Shown: piece after piece, positions 41,606 to 52,894 of the stretch | Layout: each line of letters begins with the position of its first letter | Numbering within the stretch: the first letter of the stretch is position 1 | Assembly: GCF_009857885.1 (NCBI RefSeq) | Contig: NZ_WWER01000001.1 | Coordinates: forward strand, 806,001-870,000 | Direction: 5' to 3' | Length of the DNA: 64,000 bases | Origin: Pusillimonas sp. TS35 | GTDB lineage: Bacteria; Pseudomonadota; Gammaproteobacteria; Burkholderiales; Burkholderiaceae_B | Program-made: the position numbers and the translations under genes | Notes under the pieces: generated by a model | What the model was told of the DNA's origin: nothing | What the model saw: only the letters and a program-made list of their open reading frames with translations | The model's database searches: none

Positions 41606-42994
41606 TCAACACTCGACAATATTCACCGCCAACCCCCCGCGCGCGGTTTCCTTGTACTTGTTGAGCATGTCGGCGCCGGTATCGCGCATCGTCTTGATGA
41701 CCTTGTCCAGGCTGACATAGTGGGAGCCATCGCCATGCAGCGCCATGCGCGCCGCGTTGATGGCCTTGACCGACGCAATGGCATTTCGCTCGATGCAGGG
41801 GATTTGCACGAGCCCACCCACCGGGTCGCAGGTGAGGCCCAGGTGATGCTCCATGCCGATTTCGGCAGCGTTCTCGATTTGCGCAGGGGTACCGCCCAGC
41901 ACAGCGCACAGGGCACCCGCCGCCATGGAGCACGCCACGCCGACCTCACCCTGGCAGCCCACCTCGGCGCCGCTGATGGATGCGTTTTCTTTGTACAGAA
42001 TGCCGATGGCGCCCGCCGTCAGCAGAAAGTCGATCACGCCTTTGTCGCTGGCGCCGCGGATGGCATGGGTGTAGTAGTGCAAGACAGCCGGAACAATACC
42101 CGCCGCCCCGTTCGTCGGGGCCGTTACCACGCGACCGCCCGCCGCATTTTCTTCGTTCACCGCCAAGGCCCAGACATTGACCCAGTCCATGATCCGGAGC
42201 GGGTCATCGGGGTCTGATGCAAACGTGCCCAGGCGTTCAAAGATATCCGCCGCACGGCGCCGCACCTTGAAGCCGCCGGGCAGAATGCCTTGCGCATGGC
42301 AGCCGCGCCGCACACAGGCCTGCATCACTTGCCAGATATTGAGCAGGCCGGCATCGATTTCGTGGTCGGTGCGCCAATGGCGCTCATTGGCGCGCATCAG
42401 TTCGGCAATGCTGATGTCGTGCTGGCGTGTGAGCGCCAGAAGCTCATCCGCGTGGTGGAAAGTGAACGGAAGAATTGTCGTATCTGGTGCAATCACCTTC
42501 TGCCTGGAGCCATCGGCGGCCACCGCATCGCTGACAACGAAGCCGCCCCCCACCGAGTAGTAGGTGGCTTCGTGGATGACCGCACCCTGCTGGTCAAAGG
42601 CCGAACACAGCATACCGTTGGCATGGAAGGGCAAGGCTTGACGGCGGAAGAAGACAATGTCGCGGGCTTCGTCGAAGCAAATCGGGTGGCTGTCGGCCAG
42701 CGTGATTACCCCTGCATCGCGTATGGCCTGCAGCATGGCTGGTATCTGGTCCACATCCACCGTATCCGGTTCATGGCCTGCCAGGCCCAGCAGCACGGCC
42801 TTGTCACTACCGTGCCCCTTGCCGGTGGCGCCCAGCGAGCCATAAAAGCCCACCCGCACCCGTGTCACCGCGCTCATGCAGCCGTGGCGTGCCAGCGCGC
42901 GCGTGAACATTCCGGCCGCCCGCATGGGGCCCACCGTGTGGGAGCTGGAGGGGCCGATGCCTATTTTGAACAGATCGAATACGCTGATGGCCAT
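41606..42994 (-). CDS. sdaA: L-serine ammonia-lyase SdaA
   Basis: SdaA converts L-serine to pyruvate and ammonia with a 4Fe-4S cluster. The 462-residue protein starts [20 protein letters not shown] and keeps the three cluster cysteines: one in [10 protein letters not shown] and two spaced eleven residues apart in [12 protein letters not shown]. It is a single-chain enzyme of the E. coli type. The ATG at 42994 follows AGGAAGG closely, and the frame before it (from 43066) has no family match. It is divergent from an alpha/beta hydrolase. Confidence 0.95.
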   Translation of the reverse strand: MAISVFDLFKIGIGPSSSHTVGPMRAAGMFTRALARHGCMSAVTRVRVGFYGSLGATGKGHGSDKAVLLGLAGHEPDTVDVDQIPAMLQAIRDAGVITLADSHPICFDEARDIVFFRRQALPFHANGMLCSAFDQQGAVIHEATYYSVGGGFVVSDAVAADGSRQKVIAPDTTILPFTFHHADELLALTRQHDISIAELMRANERHWRTDHEIDAGLLNIWQVMQACVRRGCHAQGILPGGFKVRRRAADIFERLGTFASDPDDPLRIMDWVNVWALAVNEENAAGGRVVTAPTNGAAGIVPAVLHYYTHAIRGASDKGVIDFLLTAGAIGILYKENASISGAEVGCQGEVGVACSMAAGALCAVLGGTPAQIENAAEIGMEHHLGLTCDPVGGLVQIPCIERNAIASVKAINAARMALHGDGSHYVSLDKVIKTMRDTGADMLNKYKETARGGLAVNIVEC

Positions 42995-43149
42995 GTTGCC
43001 TTCCTGATAATGCCTGCCTATGTTTTCAGGCGATGCAATACGCACTGGCGCGAACGCCCTAACCACACGCCGCTTGCTGCTCGTCGATTAGACGTCTGGA
43101 CTTCATCATAGGGAGGCCGTATCGTTATGTCTATTCGTATATTCAAAAC

Positions 43150-43965
43150 ATGATTGACGCTACGACACTCCCCTCCTTCCGCGACCATTGGGTGCAACAC
43201 CCGCAAGGGCGCCTCTTCACCCGCCGCTGGCAGCCATCCGGGCACCCGCCACACGGCAATCCCATTGTGCTGCTGCATGACTCGTTGGGTTGTGTGGCAT
43301 TGTGGCGCGACTTCCCCGCTGCACTATGCCAGGCCACCGGCCGCGAAGTGATCGCCTACGACCGGCTTGGGTTCGGGCGCTCCGATGCCAGGGATGCGCT
43401 GCCGTCGCTGGATTTTGTAGCCGAGGAAGCGCGTGACTTCTTTCCGCGGGTCTGCGAGCAGCTCGGTGTGGATGGCTTTGTAGTGCTGGGCCATAGCGTG
43501 GGCGGCGGCATGGCAATCCAATGTGCGGCCAATGAGGTGGGACGTTGCGAAGCGTTAGTGACGCTGGCCGCGCAGATATTCCCGGAAGACCGGACGCTGG
43601 AGGGCATACGGATCGCGCGCATGCAGTTCCACGAAGCGGCGCAGATCGAGCGACTGGCGAAGTACCATGGCGACAAGGCGCGCTGGGTGCTGGACGCCTG
43701 GACAGAAATTTGGCTGCACCCTGGCTTTGCATCCTGGTCGATGGTGGATGTACTTCCGCGCGTACGCTGCCCAGTACTCGCCATTCATGGCGAACAGGAT
43801 GAGTACGGTTCCACCCGCCATCCCCAACTCATTGGCCAACACAGTGGCGGTCCAGTGCGCATCGAAATTCTCTCCGGCGTTGGGCATATGCCTCAGCGGG
43901 AGCAGCCACAAACCGTGGTCGAGCTGGTATCGGCAGCCATAAACACACAGCGTCGCCGTGTATGA
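43150..43965 (+). CDS. Alpha/beta hydrolase
   Basis: The 271-residue protein has the alpha/beta hydrolase layout. The oxyanion region is LLHDSLGCVALWRDF, the nucleophile elbow is GHSVGGGM, an acid follows in AIHGEQDE and the catalytic His is in SGVGHMPQREQP. The N terminus (HPQGRLFTRRWQPSG) suggests a small-molecule esterase or lipase-like enzyme. There is no signal peptide and no clear ribosome site before the ATG. The substrate is unknown. Confidence 0.85.
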   Translation: MIDATTLPSFRDHWVQHPQGRLFTRRWQPSGHPPHGNPIVLLHDSLGCVALWRDFPAALCQATGREVIAYDRLGFGRSDARDALPSLDFVAEEARDFFPRVCEQLGVDGFVVLGHSVGGGMAIQCAANEVGRCEALVTLAAQIFPEDRTLEGIRIARMQFHEAAQIERLAKYHGDKARWVLDAWTEIWLHPGFASWSMVDVLPRVRCPVLAIHGEQDEYGSTRHPQLIGQHSGGPVRIEILSGVGHMPQREQPQTVVELVSAAINTQRRRV

Positions 43966-44107
43966 CGCGCTTCGGGCCTTCCCAACATAGATGACACGAG
44001 TCAAGAGCCTTGCGGGCACCCAATCGTGCGCAAGTGCCCGGCGCGTCTGCGTTCGGCCTAGCAAGTCACCGTGCTGGAAGGCCTCCAAGCACACCTCGCT
44101 TGGCCAC

Positions 44108-45583
44108 TTAGGTCGGCGCATCCCAGCCGCCTCCGAGTGCCTTGTATAGCGCTGCCAATTGCACAGCAGCATTGGTATGTGCTCGTGCAGCCGCGGTTTC
44201 GGCCTCGTGCAAGCTACGTTGGGCAGCCAGTAACTCGACCAGCGCAATGTCGCCCGCCGCGTAGCGCGCCTTGGCGTGGCCGTAGCTCGTGCGTGCAGCA
44301 TCCAGTGCCATGCCCCGGCGCTGCAGTGTGTCCAGCCCGCCGTAATAGTCGCTCAGCGCGCGCTCGGCATCGCCCAGCGCCGCCAGCACCGCCTGCTCAT
44401 AGGCCAATGCAGCCTGCCGCTCCGCCGCCTCACGCGCCCGAATTTCGGCCCGAACACGGCCACCATCAAACAGGCGCCAGGATATTAGCGGCAAGATGGA
44501 AAAACGCGAGCTGGATGCGTCGAACCAATCGCCCGTACTGAGTGCTTGAAACCCGCCGCCGACACCGATAGAGAGTTTGGGGAACAGCTCGGCCATGGCT
44601 ACACCGATATCGGCGGAGCTCGCTGCCAGGCGACGTTCCGCAGCGAGTACATCAGGGCGTCGGCGCAGCACATCTGCGCGCTCACCCACCGGCAGCGCCC
44701 GCAGCGTGCTCGCCGCCAATGGGCCATCAAGCAATGCGAGCTCCCGCTCGGGCGGTGCGCCCAGCAGTACACCCAAGCCAAGCACTGCTGTGCGCTGGCG
44801 CGTCTGAATATCCGGGATCAGTGCGTTCACGGCCGCCCACTGGGCATTGGCCGCTTCCACGTCAGCGGCCGACGCGTCACCCAGCGAGTGCCGCTTGCGC
44901 ACCAGCGCCAAAGTCTGCCGCAGTGTGTCCAGTGTGGCCTGTTGTGCCCGCAGCTCGTAACGGGCGCCGACGACGGTGAACCAGGTGCGCGCAACCTCGG
45001 CCACGATCCGCATACGTACGCCCTGTGCCTCGGCTTCGGTCGCCTGCAGGCGGGCGCTGGCGCCTTCCAGGGCCCGCTGCCTGGCGCCGAACAAATCGGC
45101 CTCCCAGGCCGCGTCGAAGCCCGCATCGTAGATGGTCTGCGTAGGGTCGAGACCGGGGATGGAGCCTACAGGCAAAGGGCCGTTCTCGCTTTGACGGCGC
45201 CGGTTGACACTCGCGCCAGCGTTGACAGAGGGTAGCCGCTCGCCCGCCGCACGATCACGCAAGGCGCGCGCCTCATCAATGCGTGCGGCAGCCTGACGCA
45301 GATCCAGATTCTGTGCCAGTGCCGTGGTGATCAAGTGATCGAGGACTGGATCACCCAGTGCAGACCACCATTGGCTCAAGTCCACAGACTGGGAGTCGCT
45401 GGCCAGCGGCAGCGTCCAGCCGCTGCCGACATCGACCGGCGGCGGTTCGCGGTAATCGGGGCCCACGGTCGTACAGGCAGTCAGCAGCAGGCAGGACAGG
45501 GTCAGTGCGAGCGAACGTGCGCGCCCTGGGTTCAAGCCAGCAGCGGTTTCCCGTAGAAAGGGACTGTGGGTCTTGTATTTCAT
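44108..45583 (-). CDS. NodT/TolC-type outer-membrane efflux lipoprotein
   Basis: The 491-residue protein has a lipoprotein signal (LALTLSCLLLTAC, lipid on Cys, then TTVGPDYREP) and two OEP repeats of the TolC superfamily (RQAAARIDEARALRDRAAGERLPSVNAGASVNRRR, and ADIGVAMAELFPKLSIGVGGGFQ in the second). Such proteins form the outer-membrane duct for tripartite efflux. The ATG at 45583 overlaps the stop of the ABC permease gene by four bases, so it is the last gene of the efflux operon. E. coli cecR-ybhGFSR has no such gene. Confidence 0.92.
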   Translation of the reverse strand: MKYKTHSPFLRETAAGLNPGRARSLALTLSCLLLTACTTVGPDYREPPPVDVGSGWTLPLASDSQSVDLSQWWSALGDPVLDHLITTALAQNLDLRQAAARIDEARALRDRAAGERLPSVNAGASVNRRRQSENGPLPVGSIPGLDPTQTIYDAGFDAAWEADLFGARQRALEGASARLQATEAEAQGVRMRIVAEVARTWFTVVGARYELRAQQATLDTLRQTLALVRKRHSLGDASAADVEAANAQWAAVNALIPDIQTRQRTAVLGLGVLLGAPPERELALLDGPLAASTLRALPVGERADVLRRRPDVLAAERRLAASSADIGVAMAELFPKLSIGVGGGFQALSTGDWFDASSSRFSILPLISWRLFDGGRVRAEIRAREAAERQAALAYEQAVLAALGDAERALSDYYGGLDTLQRRGMALDAARTSYGHAKARYAAGDIALVELLAAQRSLHEAETAAARAHTNAAVQLAALYKALGGGWDAPT

Positions 45584-46698
45584 TGCAAGCGTCCTCGGAC
45601 AAATACGGAGGCCATTGTCAGCGTTGCAAGCGCAATAGCCATCAGCGGCCACACGCTGGCAAGAATGTCACCGGGCGGCATGGCCTTGAGAAAGCTGCCT
45701 TCAACGATGATGAGAAAGTGGGTCAACGGAATGGCTTGGGCCAACCATTGCAGGACGATGGGCATGTTTTCCACCGGCGTGGCAAAGCCAGATATCAACA
45801 CGGCCGGCACGCCGATAGCGAAGGCCCCCAGAATGGCCTGCTGCTGCGTCATGCTGACGGCCGAAATCATCAGGCCGATGCCCACAACCGAGGCAATGAA
45901 CAGCACCAGGCTGGCAAGCAGAAGTGCGAACGAGCCCGTGAATGGTATGCCGAACAGGAACACGCCAGCGCTGATCATGAACAGGCCCAGCAAAGTGCCG
46001 ATGGTCAACGCAGGGAGCGACTTGGAAATAATGATCTCCGGCGTCGAGGTGGGCGACACAAGCAGTTGATCGAAGGTGCCGAGCTCACGTTCGCGCGCAA
46101 TCGACAGCGAGGTGATGAGCAGCGCGCTGAACAGCGCCAGAATGCCTGTCAGGCCCGGCACGATGAACCATCGATAGACCAGATTCGGATTGAACCAGTG
46201 GCGTACCACCACGGGCGTTGGTGCTTGGGCGTCGGGCACAACTTCGGCGCCGACATCCGCAGCGATGGTCGATAGATAAGCCACCGTGATCTGTCCCGAG
46301 TTGCTGCGCCGGCCATCGACCAGCACCTGCGCGCGGCCACTTTCGCCAGCGGCGATGGCGCGCGAGAAATCCATCGGGATGGCAAGTGCGGCGATCACCT
46401 CGCCACCGTCGATCAGCGCGTGCAGCTGCTGCTGGCTGTCGACATGCCGGACGTGCGCGATGAAGTGGGCGCTGTCCAGACGCTGCACCAACTCGTGCGA
46501 CCAGCGCCCTGCATCCTGGTCGTAGACAGCAATGTCGACGTTGCGTACTTCCAGTGTCGCGGCAAAGGCGAACACCAGTAACTGCAGAATCGGAGGCACA
46601 AACACCACCATGCGGCTGCGCGGGTCGCGCAAGACGCTAAGCACTTCCTTGATGAACTGGGCGCGCAAGCGGGTGAATGAGAACGCTGAGCTCAACAC
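45580..46698 (-). CDS. ybhR: ABC-2 type permease (YbhR-like)
   Basis: This 372-residue inner-membrane protein has an N-terminal anchor (FVPPILQLLVFAFAATLEV), a long periplasmic domain and five late hydrophobic segments. The ABC-2 loop reads ELGTFDQLLVSPTSTPEIIISK. The length and position match E. coli YbhR. The start is a GTG at 46698 with GGAG seven bases upstream, just after the stop of the other permease. Together the permeases and the tandem ATPase probably export drugs or ions. Confidence 0.9.
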   Translation of the reverse strand: MLSSAFSFTRLRAQFIKEVLSVLRDPRSRMVVFVPPILQLLVFAFAATLEVRNVDIAVYDQDAGRWSHELVQRLDSAHFIAHVRHVDSQQQLHALIDGGEVIAALAIPMDFSRAIAAGESGRAQVLVDGRRSNSGQITVAYLSTIAADVGAEVVPDAQAPTPVVVRHWFNPNLVYRWFIVPGLTGILALFSALLITSLSIARERELGTFDQLLVSPTSTPEIIISKSLPALTIGTLLGLFMISAGVFLFGIPFTGSFALLLASLVLFIASVVGIGLMISAVSMTQQQAILGAFAIGVPAVLISGFATPVENMPIVLQWLAQAIPLTHFLIIVEGSFLKAMPPGDILASVWPLMAIALATLTMASVFVRGRLQ

Positions 46699-46702
46699 GG
46701 CC

Positions 46703-47868
46703 TTACTCCAGGTTCTTGCGCGTGGCGCGCTTGGCGATCATGAAGAACAACAGCCCGATCGCCGTCATAGCCGCCAGGTTGGGTAGGAATACGGCCCAGA
46801 TGTCGCCAGCCAGGAACACCGTCTTCAGGGAGTCGACGAAGTAGCGCGCCGGAACCAGCCGGGTGATGACCCTGATTGGCGCGGGCATCGCGTCGATCTC
46901 ATACAGAAAGCCCGACAGCATGAACGCCGGCAGAAAGCCCGTGAACAGCGCGATCTGCGCTGCCAGGAACTGGTTGCGTGCCAATGAGGAAATCAGCAGG
47001 CCTTGACCCAGAGCTGGCACCATGAAAACCGCCGACAAGAGCAACAGGGACAGCAAGGAGCCACGCATTGGGACGCCGAACACGAACACCGCCAGCGCCG
47101 CCGCACCCAGCGTGGACAGCATGCCAAGCACAAAGTATGGCAGCAGCTTGCCGATCAGGATTTCGGCTACCGAAGCAGGCGTGGACAGCACCGCCTCCAT
47201 GGTGCCGCGCTCCCATTCGCGCGCCACCACCAGTGCAGTCAGCATGGTGCCAATGATGGTCATGACGATGGCAATGGCGCCGGGAATCAGTGCACGGCGG
47301 CTTTCCAGCTCGGGGTTGAACCAGTAGCGCGGCTCCAGCACAATGGATTGCGCGGGCGCTGCGGCGTCCAGCCCGGCACGCCAGGACTGCACCACGCCGC
47401 GGGCGTAATTTTCGACGTAGTTGGCAGTATTGGGGTAAGAGCCGTCGGTGACGATCTGCACCAGCGGCTCGCTGCCGCGCTGGGCCAGACGCTGCTCGAA
47501 ATCCTGCGGAATCACGATGTAGCCGCGCAGCTCACCGGAGACGAGTTGATCGGCCACCTCGCGCCGGTCATGGGCGAAGTGTGTATCCAGGAAACGTGTG
47601 CCCGAAAGCGCTGCGGCCAATGACTGTGCCGATGCACCGGGCGACTCCAGGACCACGCCAACGCGGACATCCTTTGCATCCAGCGACACCGCATAGGCGA
47701 ACAGCAGCAGCAATACCAACGGCAGCACGAACGCGATCAGCAGCGTCGAAGGGTCACGCAACGCCTGGTAGCTTTCCTTGGTGACGAGGGCCGTCAAGCG
47801 CCGCAAATCAAAACGGCGCAAGTCAGTCCGTAGCGATCCACCCCCGTCTCTGTGCTTTGTGGCGCGAT

Positions 47869-47872
<4 letters not shown>
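46703..47872 (-). CDS. ybhS: ABC-2 type permease (YbhS-like)
   Basis: The 389-residue protein has the same architecture as its neighbour: an anchor segment (STLLIAFVLPLVLLLLFAYAVSLD), a periplasmic domain with PRYWFNPELESRRALIPG, and a five-helix membrane part with EWERGTMEAVLSTPASVAEILIGK. Its start overlaps the ATPase stop in ATGA. The length and order match E. coli YbhS. The first 25 residues are basic and polar. Confidence 0.9.
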
Positions 47873-49641
<1,769 letters not shown>

Positions 49642-49642
49642 T

Positions 49643-50683
49643 TCAACGTCCCCCCACCGGGGTGCGGCTGCCGGCGTTCGCATCAACCTTGATCGTCACT
49701 GGCATGCCTTGGCGCAAGGCACTATCACTGTCGGCTTCGTCAATGACGATGCGCAGGCGGTATACCAGATCGGTGCGCAGGTCCGTCGTCTCCACCGTCT
49801 TGGGGGTAAATTCGGCGCGTGGCGAGATAAAACCGATCTGGCCACGATAGACCTTGTCCGATGAATCACTTTTTACGTGCACCACAGTGCCGGGGGCGAT
49901 GCGCCCCAGATCCGACTCACCCACATAGGCACGCACGTAAACCGGTTTGTCCAGGCTCAGGCTGTAAACCGTATTCTGGCTTACAACCATGCTGCCGGGC
50001 TCACGCACCCGTGCGATGATGGTGCCGTCACTAGGTGCTATCAATTCGGTGTCCGCCAACGCTGTAGTGGCCTGCGCCGCGGAAGCCTGCGCAACCGCAA
50101 GGCGAGCCTCTGCGGCGGCGATGTCTTCTTTGCGAAAACCTTCAGATGCTTGCGACAGCGCTGCCTTGGCAGCCTCGACACCAGCAACTGCCTGGTCTCG
50201 TGCCGAGCGGGCGGCATCGACCGTACGCTGACTGCTCGCACCCGACGCCAACAGGGCGCGCTGACGCTGGAAATTGCGCTCGGTTTCGGTGGCAAGCGCC
50301 TGCGCCTGCCTGAGCGCCTCACGCGCTTGGGTGATTTCCTGCGGCCGCAGGCCATGGCGCAGCTTGGCCAGTTCCGCCTGCGCCACCTGCTCTTGGGCCT
50401 GCGCTGCCGCAAGCGCTTCCCGATAGGGTTGCGCGTCAAGCGTCGCCAGGTGTGCGCCGGCGCTGACGACATCACCCTCATCGAAAGCCATCTGCATCAC
50501 GCGCCCAGGCTGACGGAACGCGAGTTGCACCTCGCGGATGTCGACGTTGCCGTAGAGGCGCAACGAATCCTCTGTGTCATGGCTGCGCAATAGCCAGAGC
50601 GCCAGTACGCCGCCAAGCCCGATCACGACAACGGCGATCACGGCCCAACGAATTTTCTTGAAATGGGGGTTTGGCGTTGTCAT
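49643..50683 (-). CDS. ybhG: HlyD-family membrane-fusion protein (YbhG-like)
   Basis: The 346-residue protein has one N-terminal membrane anchor (IRWAVIAVVVIGLGGVLALWLL), a lipoyl-like half (LYGNVDIREVQLAFRQPGRV), a long alpha-hairpin rich in Ala, Gln and Arg, and a second half with APSDGTIIARVREPGSMV. It links the inner-membrane ABC unit to the outer-membrane duct. It is the first efflux gene after a small membrane protein and precedes the ATPase with no gap. Confidence 0.92.
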   Translation of the reverse strand: MTTPNPHFKKIRWAVIAVVVIGLGGVLALWLLRSHDTEDSLRLYGNVDIREVQLAFRQPGRVMQMAFDEGDVVSAGAHLATLDAQPYREALAAAQAQEQVAQAELAKLRHGLRPQEITQAREALRQAQALATETERNFQRQRALLASGASSQRTVDAARSARDQAVAGVEAAKAALSQASEGFRKEDIAAAEARLAVAQASAAQATTALADTELIAPSDGTIIARVREPGSMVVSQNTVYSLSLDKPVYVRAYVGESDLGRIAPGTVVHVKSDSSDKVYRGQIGFISPRAEFTPKTVETTDLRTDLVYRLRIVIDEADSDSALRQGMPVTIKVDANAGSRTPVGGR

Positions 50684-50710
50684 CAATGAGTTTCCGCTAA
50701 AGATAGGTGC

Positions 50711-51136
50711 TCAGTGCTCGCGTGCGACCGGCGCATTCGTCGCCGACCAGCGCCAGGCTATGGCAGCTATGCCAGCCCACACCAACGTGCGCAGCGTCAT
50801 AGCAACCGCAGTGCGCGGCTCCCAGGCGCCACCCAGCAGCACATACACACCAAAGGCCAGGAATACAAGCGCTGTTGCCCCCACAATGGCAATCGCCAGC
50901 CACACTGCCCAGCGCCGATGCATCCACAAGCCAACGCCCGCAGCAATGTAGGCGAACCCCGCCAGGAAATTGAACCAAAGCACGAAAGGTACATAGTGGC
51001 CGGCGGCTTGGCGCGCCGCGCCATCAACAAACAAAACTGCGCCGCCCTCCCGAAGCGTCATCAGGCCAAAGCCGATGGCGAGCAGAGAGATCAGCCAGTT
51101 CCAAGCATTGCGTTGCAGGTAAGTGTTCATCTTCAT
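50711..51136 (-). CDS. Small four-helix membrane protein of unknown role
   Basis: The 141-residue protein has four hydrophobic segments (NWLISLLAIGFGLMTL, FVLWFNFLAGFAYIAAGVGLW, WAVWLAIAIVGATALVFLAFG, LVWAGIAAIAWRW) and short polar loops. It is not recognised beyond resembling small DUF-type membrane proteins. It sits between the TetR gene and the HlyD gene with a 27-base gap to the latter, so it is probably part of the efflux operon. Starts at 51136 and 51130 are both possible. Confidence 0.65.
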   Translation of the reverse strand: MKMNTYLQRNAWNWLISLLAIGFGLMTLREGGAVLFVDGAARQAAGHYVPFVLWFNFLAGFAYIAAGVGLWMHRRWAVWLAIAIVGATALVFLAFGVYVLLGGAWEPRTAVAMTLRTLVWAGIAAIAWRWSATNAPVAREH

Positions 51137-51326
51137 GGCCTTTGCTTGAATGGGGAAAATACCTGGTTTCAACAATCGTCACGTCGTACGTGCGTACGCG
51201 CTAAGAACGGGTGGTTGGACTGAAGACTGCATAACGAAGAGCCACGCTGGGCGTGCAAAGCAATCGCCTGAACCTGGCGGACCGCTGGACGGGCCGAACA
51301 GTTGGGGCGGCAAGACGGAAAGTGTT

Positions 51327-51935
51327 TTATGGGATGTGCGCAATGCCACGCAGATAGATGTCAAACACGGCGGGTGCGTCACGACGGATGTGGCTGACCT
51401 TGTCGGCGATCAGGGACTGCATGACCAGCCCCTGAATCGTGCCGATGAACAGCACGGCGGCAGCGCCCACGTCCAGATCGGCGTCCAGTTCGCCCTGCGC
51501 CTTGCCTGCTTCCATCAGACGGCGCAGGCGCTGTTCGTATTGACGGATCAAGGTTTGCACCATCCGCTTGGCGAGTGTCTCGCCAGACCGCTGCAGCTCC
51601 CCGAACAGCATGCGCGGCACACCTGGGTGCTTCGCCACGAAGTCGATGTGCGTCATGAACATGGCCTTGAGCGCGGCGGCTGGCGACGCGGCGCCTTCGG
51701 CCGCCTTGTCGACAGTGATCAACAGGCGTTCACCGACCCAGGACATGGTTGCTTCCAGAATCGCGTCCTTGGTGGGGAAATGGCGGAACAGCGCCCCCTG
51801 TGTCAAGCCCATCCGATCGGCGATGGCCGTGGTCGTTATGTCGGCCGGATTTTGCTCTGCCGCCAAGTCCACCACAGCTTGTACTGTGGCTGCGCGCCGC
51901 TCTTCAGCCGACAGATATTGAGGACGTCCACTCAT
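51327..51935 (-). CDS. TetR-family regulator (CecR-like)
   Basis: The 202-residue protein has an N-terminal TetR HTH (AAVVDLAAEQNPADITTTAIADRMGLTQGALFRHFPTKDAIL, here broken into helix 2 to helix 4) and a helical ligand domain with AMFMTHIDFVAKHPGVPRMLF. Its place at the head of a ybhGFSR-like operon matches CecR of E. coli, a repressor that responds to drugs. A palindrome 20 bases upstream of the ATG is a good candidate for autorepression. Confidence 0.88.
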   Translation of the reverse strand: MSGRPQYLSAEERRAATVQAVVDLAAEQNPADITTTAIADRMGLTQGALFRHFPTKDAILEATMSWVGERLLITVDKAAEGAASPAAALKAMFMTHIDFVAKHPGVPRMLFGELQRSGETLAKRMVQTLIRQYEQRLRRLMEAGKAQGELDADLDVGAAAVLFIGTIQGLVMQSLIADKVSHIRRDAPAVFDIYLRGIAHIP

Positions 51936-51955
51936 CGTTCAGACCCTATAAAGTA

Positions 51956-51969
51956 AGTAATCTATTACT
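51956..51969. promoter_or_regulatory. Candidate TetR operator
   Basis: AGTAAT (51956-51961) and ATTACT (51964-51969) form a perfect inverted repeat with a two-base spacer, in an AT-rich stretch 20 bases upstream of the TetR start. Weaker symmetry extends to 51951-51974 (AAG and CTT). The spacing and position fit a TetR-dimer site that would repress the regulator and the efflux operon behind it. Confidence 0.5.
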
Positions 51970-52332
51970 ATCTTAGCACGCAAAATATCCGCGCCGCAAT
52001 AGTGGAGGGGTAGCTCAGTGGAGAGGGAAGGAAGCGTGCATGCGTATTCACAGGCCGCATTGGGGTAAGACCGCACCTTCTCTTAGCAGAGGCGCGGCAT
52101 GTGACTACCGTTTCCAGGCCCCTGCGAGCGGTCACTCGGATGCATTGAAAACCCAAACCCGCCCAGTTCGGCCACCAATGACACAGTGAGCTGCCCAGCA
52201 GCTCGCAGGGCCTGGATGAGGAGAGCCTCTGTGCCGCTGGTATGCGCTGTCGCGTGCGGGCGACACCGTCACGTCCTTACAATTTTTTGTTGAGATCGGT
52301 GTGTGTCGTGCAACCCTGCACGAGTAACTGCT

Positions 52333-52470
52333 TTACTCTTGATCTTCCCAAGGGTTGATGACTTTCACGCCGGCCGCCAGGAACGGGCTTACGTCCCTTG
52401 TCGCCACGCTGAACCGTTATCCAAGGCAATCGCCGCGATGATGGCATCAGCGGCCTCAATGCCGCTGCCG
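52333..52470 (-). pseudogene. Remnant of a VapC/FitB-type PIN toxin
   Basis: Read leftward, the DNA encodes GIEAADAIIAAIALDNG, then after a one-base shift FSVATRDVSPFLAAGVKV and INPWEDQE followed by a stop. This is the C-terminal end of PIN-domain toxins, including the ADA(I/L)IAA and (V)TRD motifs that hold two catalytic acids. The frameshift and the lack of a recognisable N-terminal half or antitoxin show that it is a dead fragment. Confidence 0.6.
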
Positions 52471-52771
52471 GCCTTTGCGGCGTAACCGCCGCCGCTACCC
52501 CCTCGATCCGCAACACTTCGGCCTGAGCCAATGAACGCAAGCGGCCTGCCTCAAAGCTTCCAGCACACCGGCCCGGTCGGCTCCCGTCCAGCTCGGTCCG
52601 TAGCGTCGCGCTGGTCTGTGAATGCAACAGTTTCTTGGGTACCTACCCGCTCCATGTACTGGTACATCAACGTCCATCATGGCATCATCAGCCGATAATA
52701 CCCGCTTTAATACCATGCTCAAACGGTGCTTGGCGCTTCCTTTAGTTGCCAGACCATGCCAGACGAAATCA

Positions 52772-52796
52772 CAAAAAATCCCGCAATTACGCGGGC
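52772..52796 (-). terminator. Leftward terminator beyond the guaA-end copy
   Basis: On the minus strand CCCGC (52791-52795) pairs with GCGGG (52780-52784) and is followed by ATTTTTTGTG. It lies about 50 bases past the guaA-like stop codon at 52845, where the original guaA terminator would be expected. Confidence 0.55.
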
Positions 52797-52844
52797 TTAG
52801 CGGCTTTCTATGCCATTAGACGCCTGGTCGTGCCAGACGCGGGA

Positions 52845-52894
52845 TCATTCCCACTCGATTGTAAACAGAATTAAATTTCTGTTTATTTACAATC
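52845..52894 (-). other. Putative attachment site: guaA 3'-end copy with nested dyad
   Basis: On the minus strand 52862-52845 reads ACAATCGAGTGGGAATGA, which encodes Thr-Ile-Glu-Trp-Glu-stop, the conserved C terminus of GMP synthase GuaA. The DNA before it does not encode GuaA, so this is a copied end, not the gene. It overlaps a nested inverted repeat: GATTGTAAA (52857-52865) with TTTACAATC (52886-52894), and inside it AAACAGAA with TTCTGTTT (52863-52870 and 52877-52884). Islands that use the 3' end of guaA as their integration site are known. This looks like the end of such an element away from guaA. Confidence 0.7.

Larger units (their letters stand above)
51975..52844. other. Gene-poor stretch before the island boundary
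   Basis: About 870 bases hold no intact gene I can support. They contain a broken PIN-domain fragment (52333-52470), one copy of a 14-base direct repeat (52709-52722) and a leftward terminator (about 52772-52796). Positions 52010-52030 look like the first arm of a tRNA (GGGGTAGCTCAGTGGAGAG), but no anticodon or T-arm follows. The open frames at 52277-52627 and 52495-52722 have no recognisable product. This DNA was probably downstream of guaA before the element inserted, and it may be a graveyard of older insertions. Confidence 0.6.

Noticed and set aside
43555-44301. Leftward 248-codon open frame
   Set aside because: It is antisense to the alpha/beta hydrolase and then overlaps the end of the efflux lipoprotein; no domain is visible.
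52003-52085. tRNA-like start (GGGGTAGCTCAGTGGAGAG)
   Set aside because: Only the acceptor and D-arm-like letters are present; no anticodon arm, T-loop or matching 3' acceptor strand follows within 90 bases.
52277-52627. Leftward 116-codon open frame near the island edge
   Set aside because: Its product has no family pattern; the recognisable PIN-domain residues lie in other frames of the same DNA.
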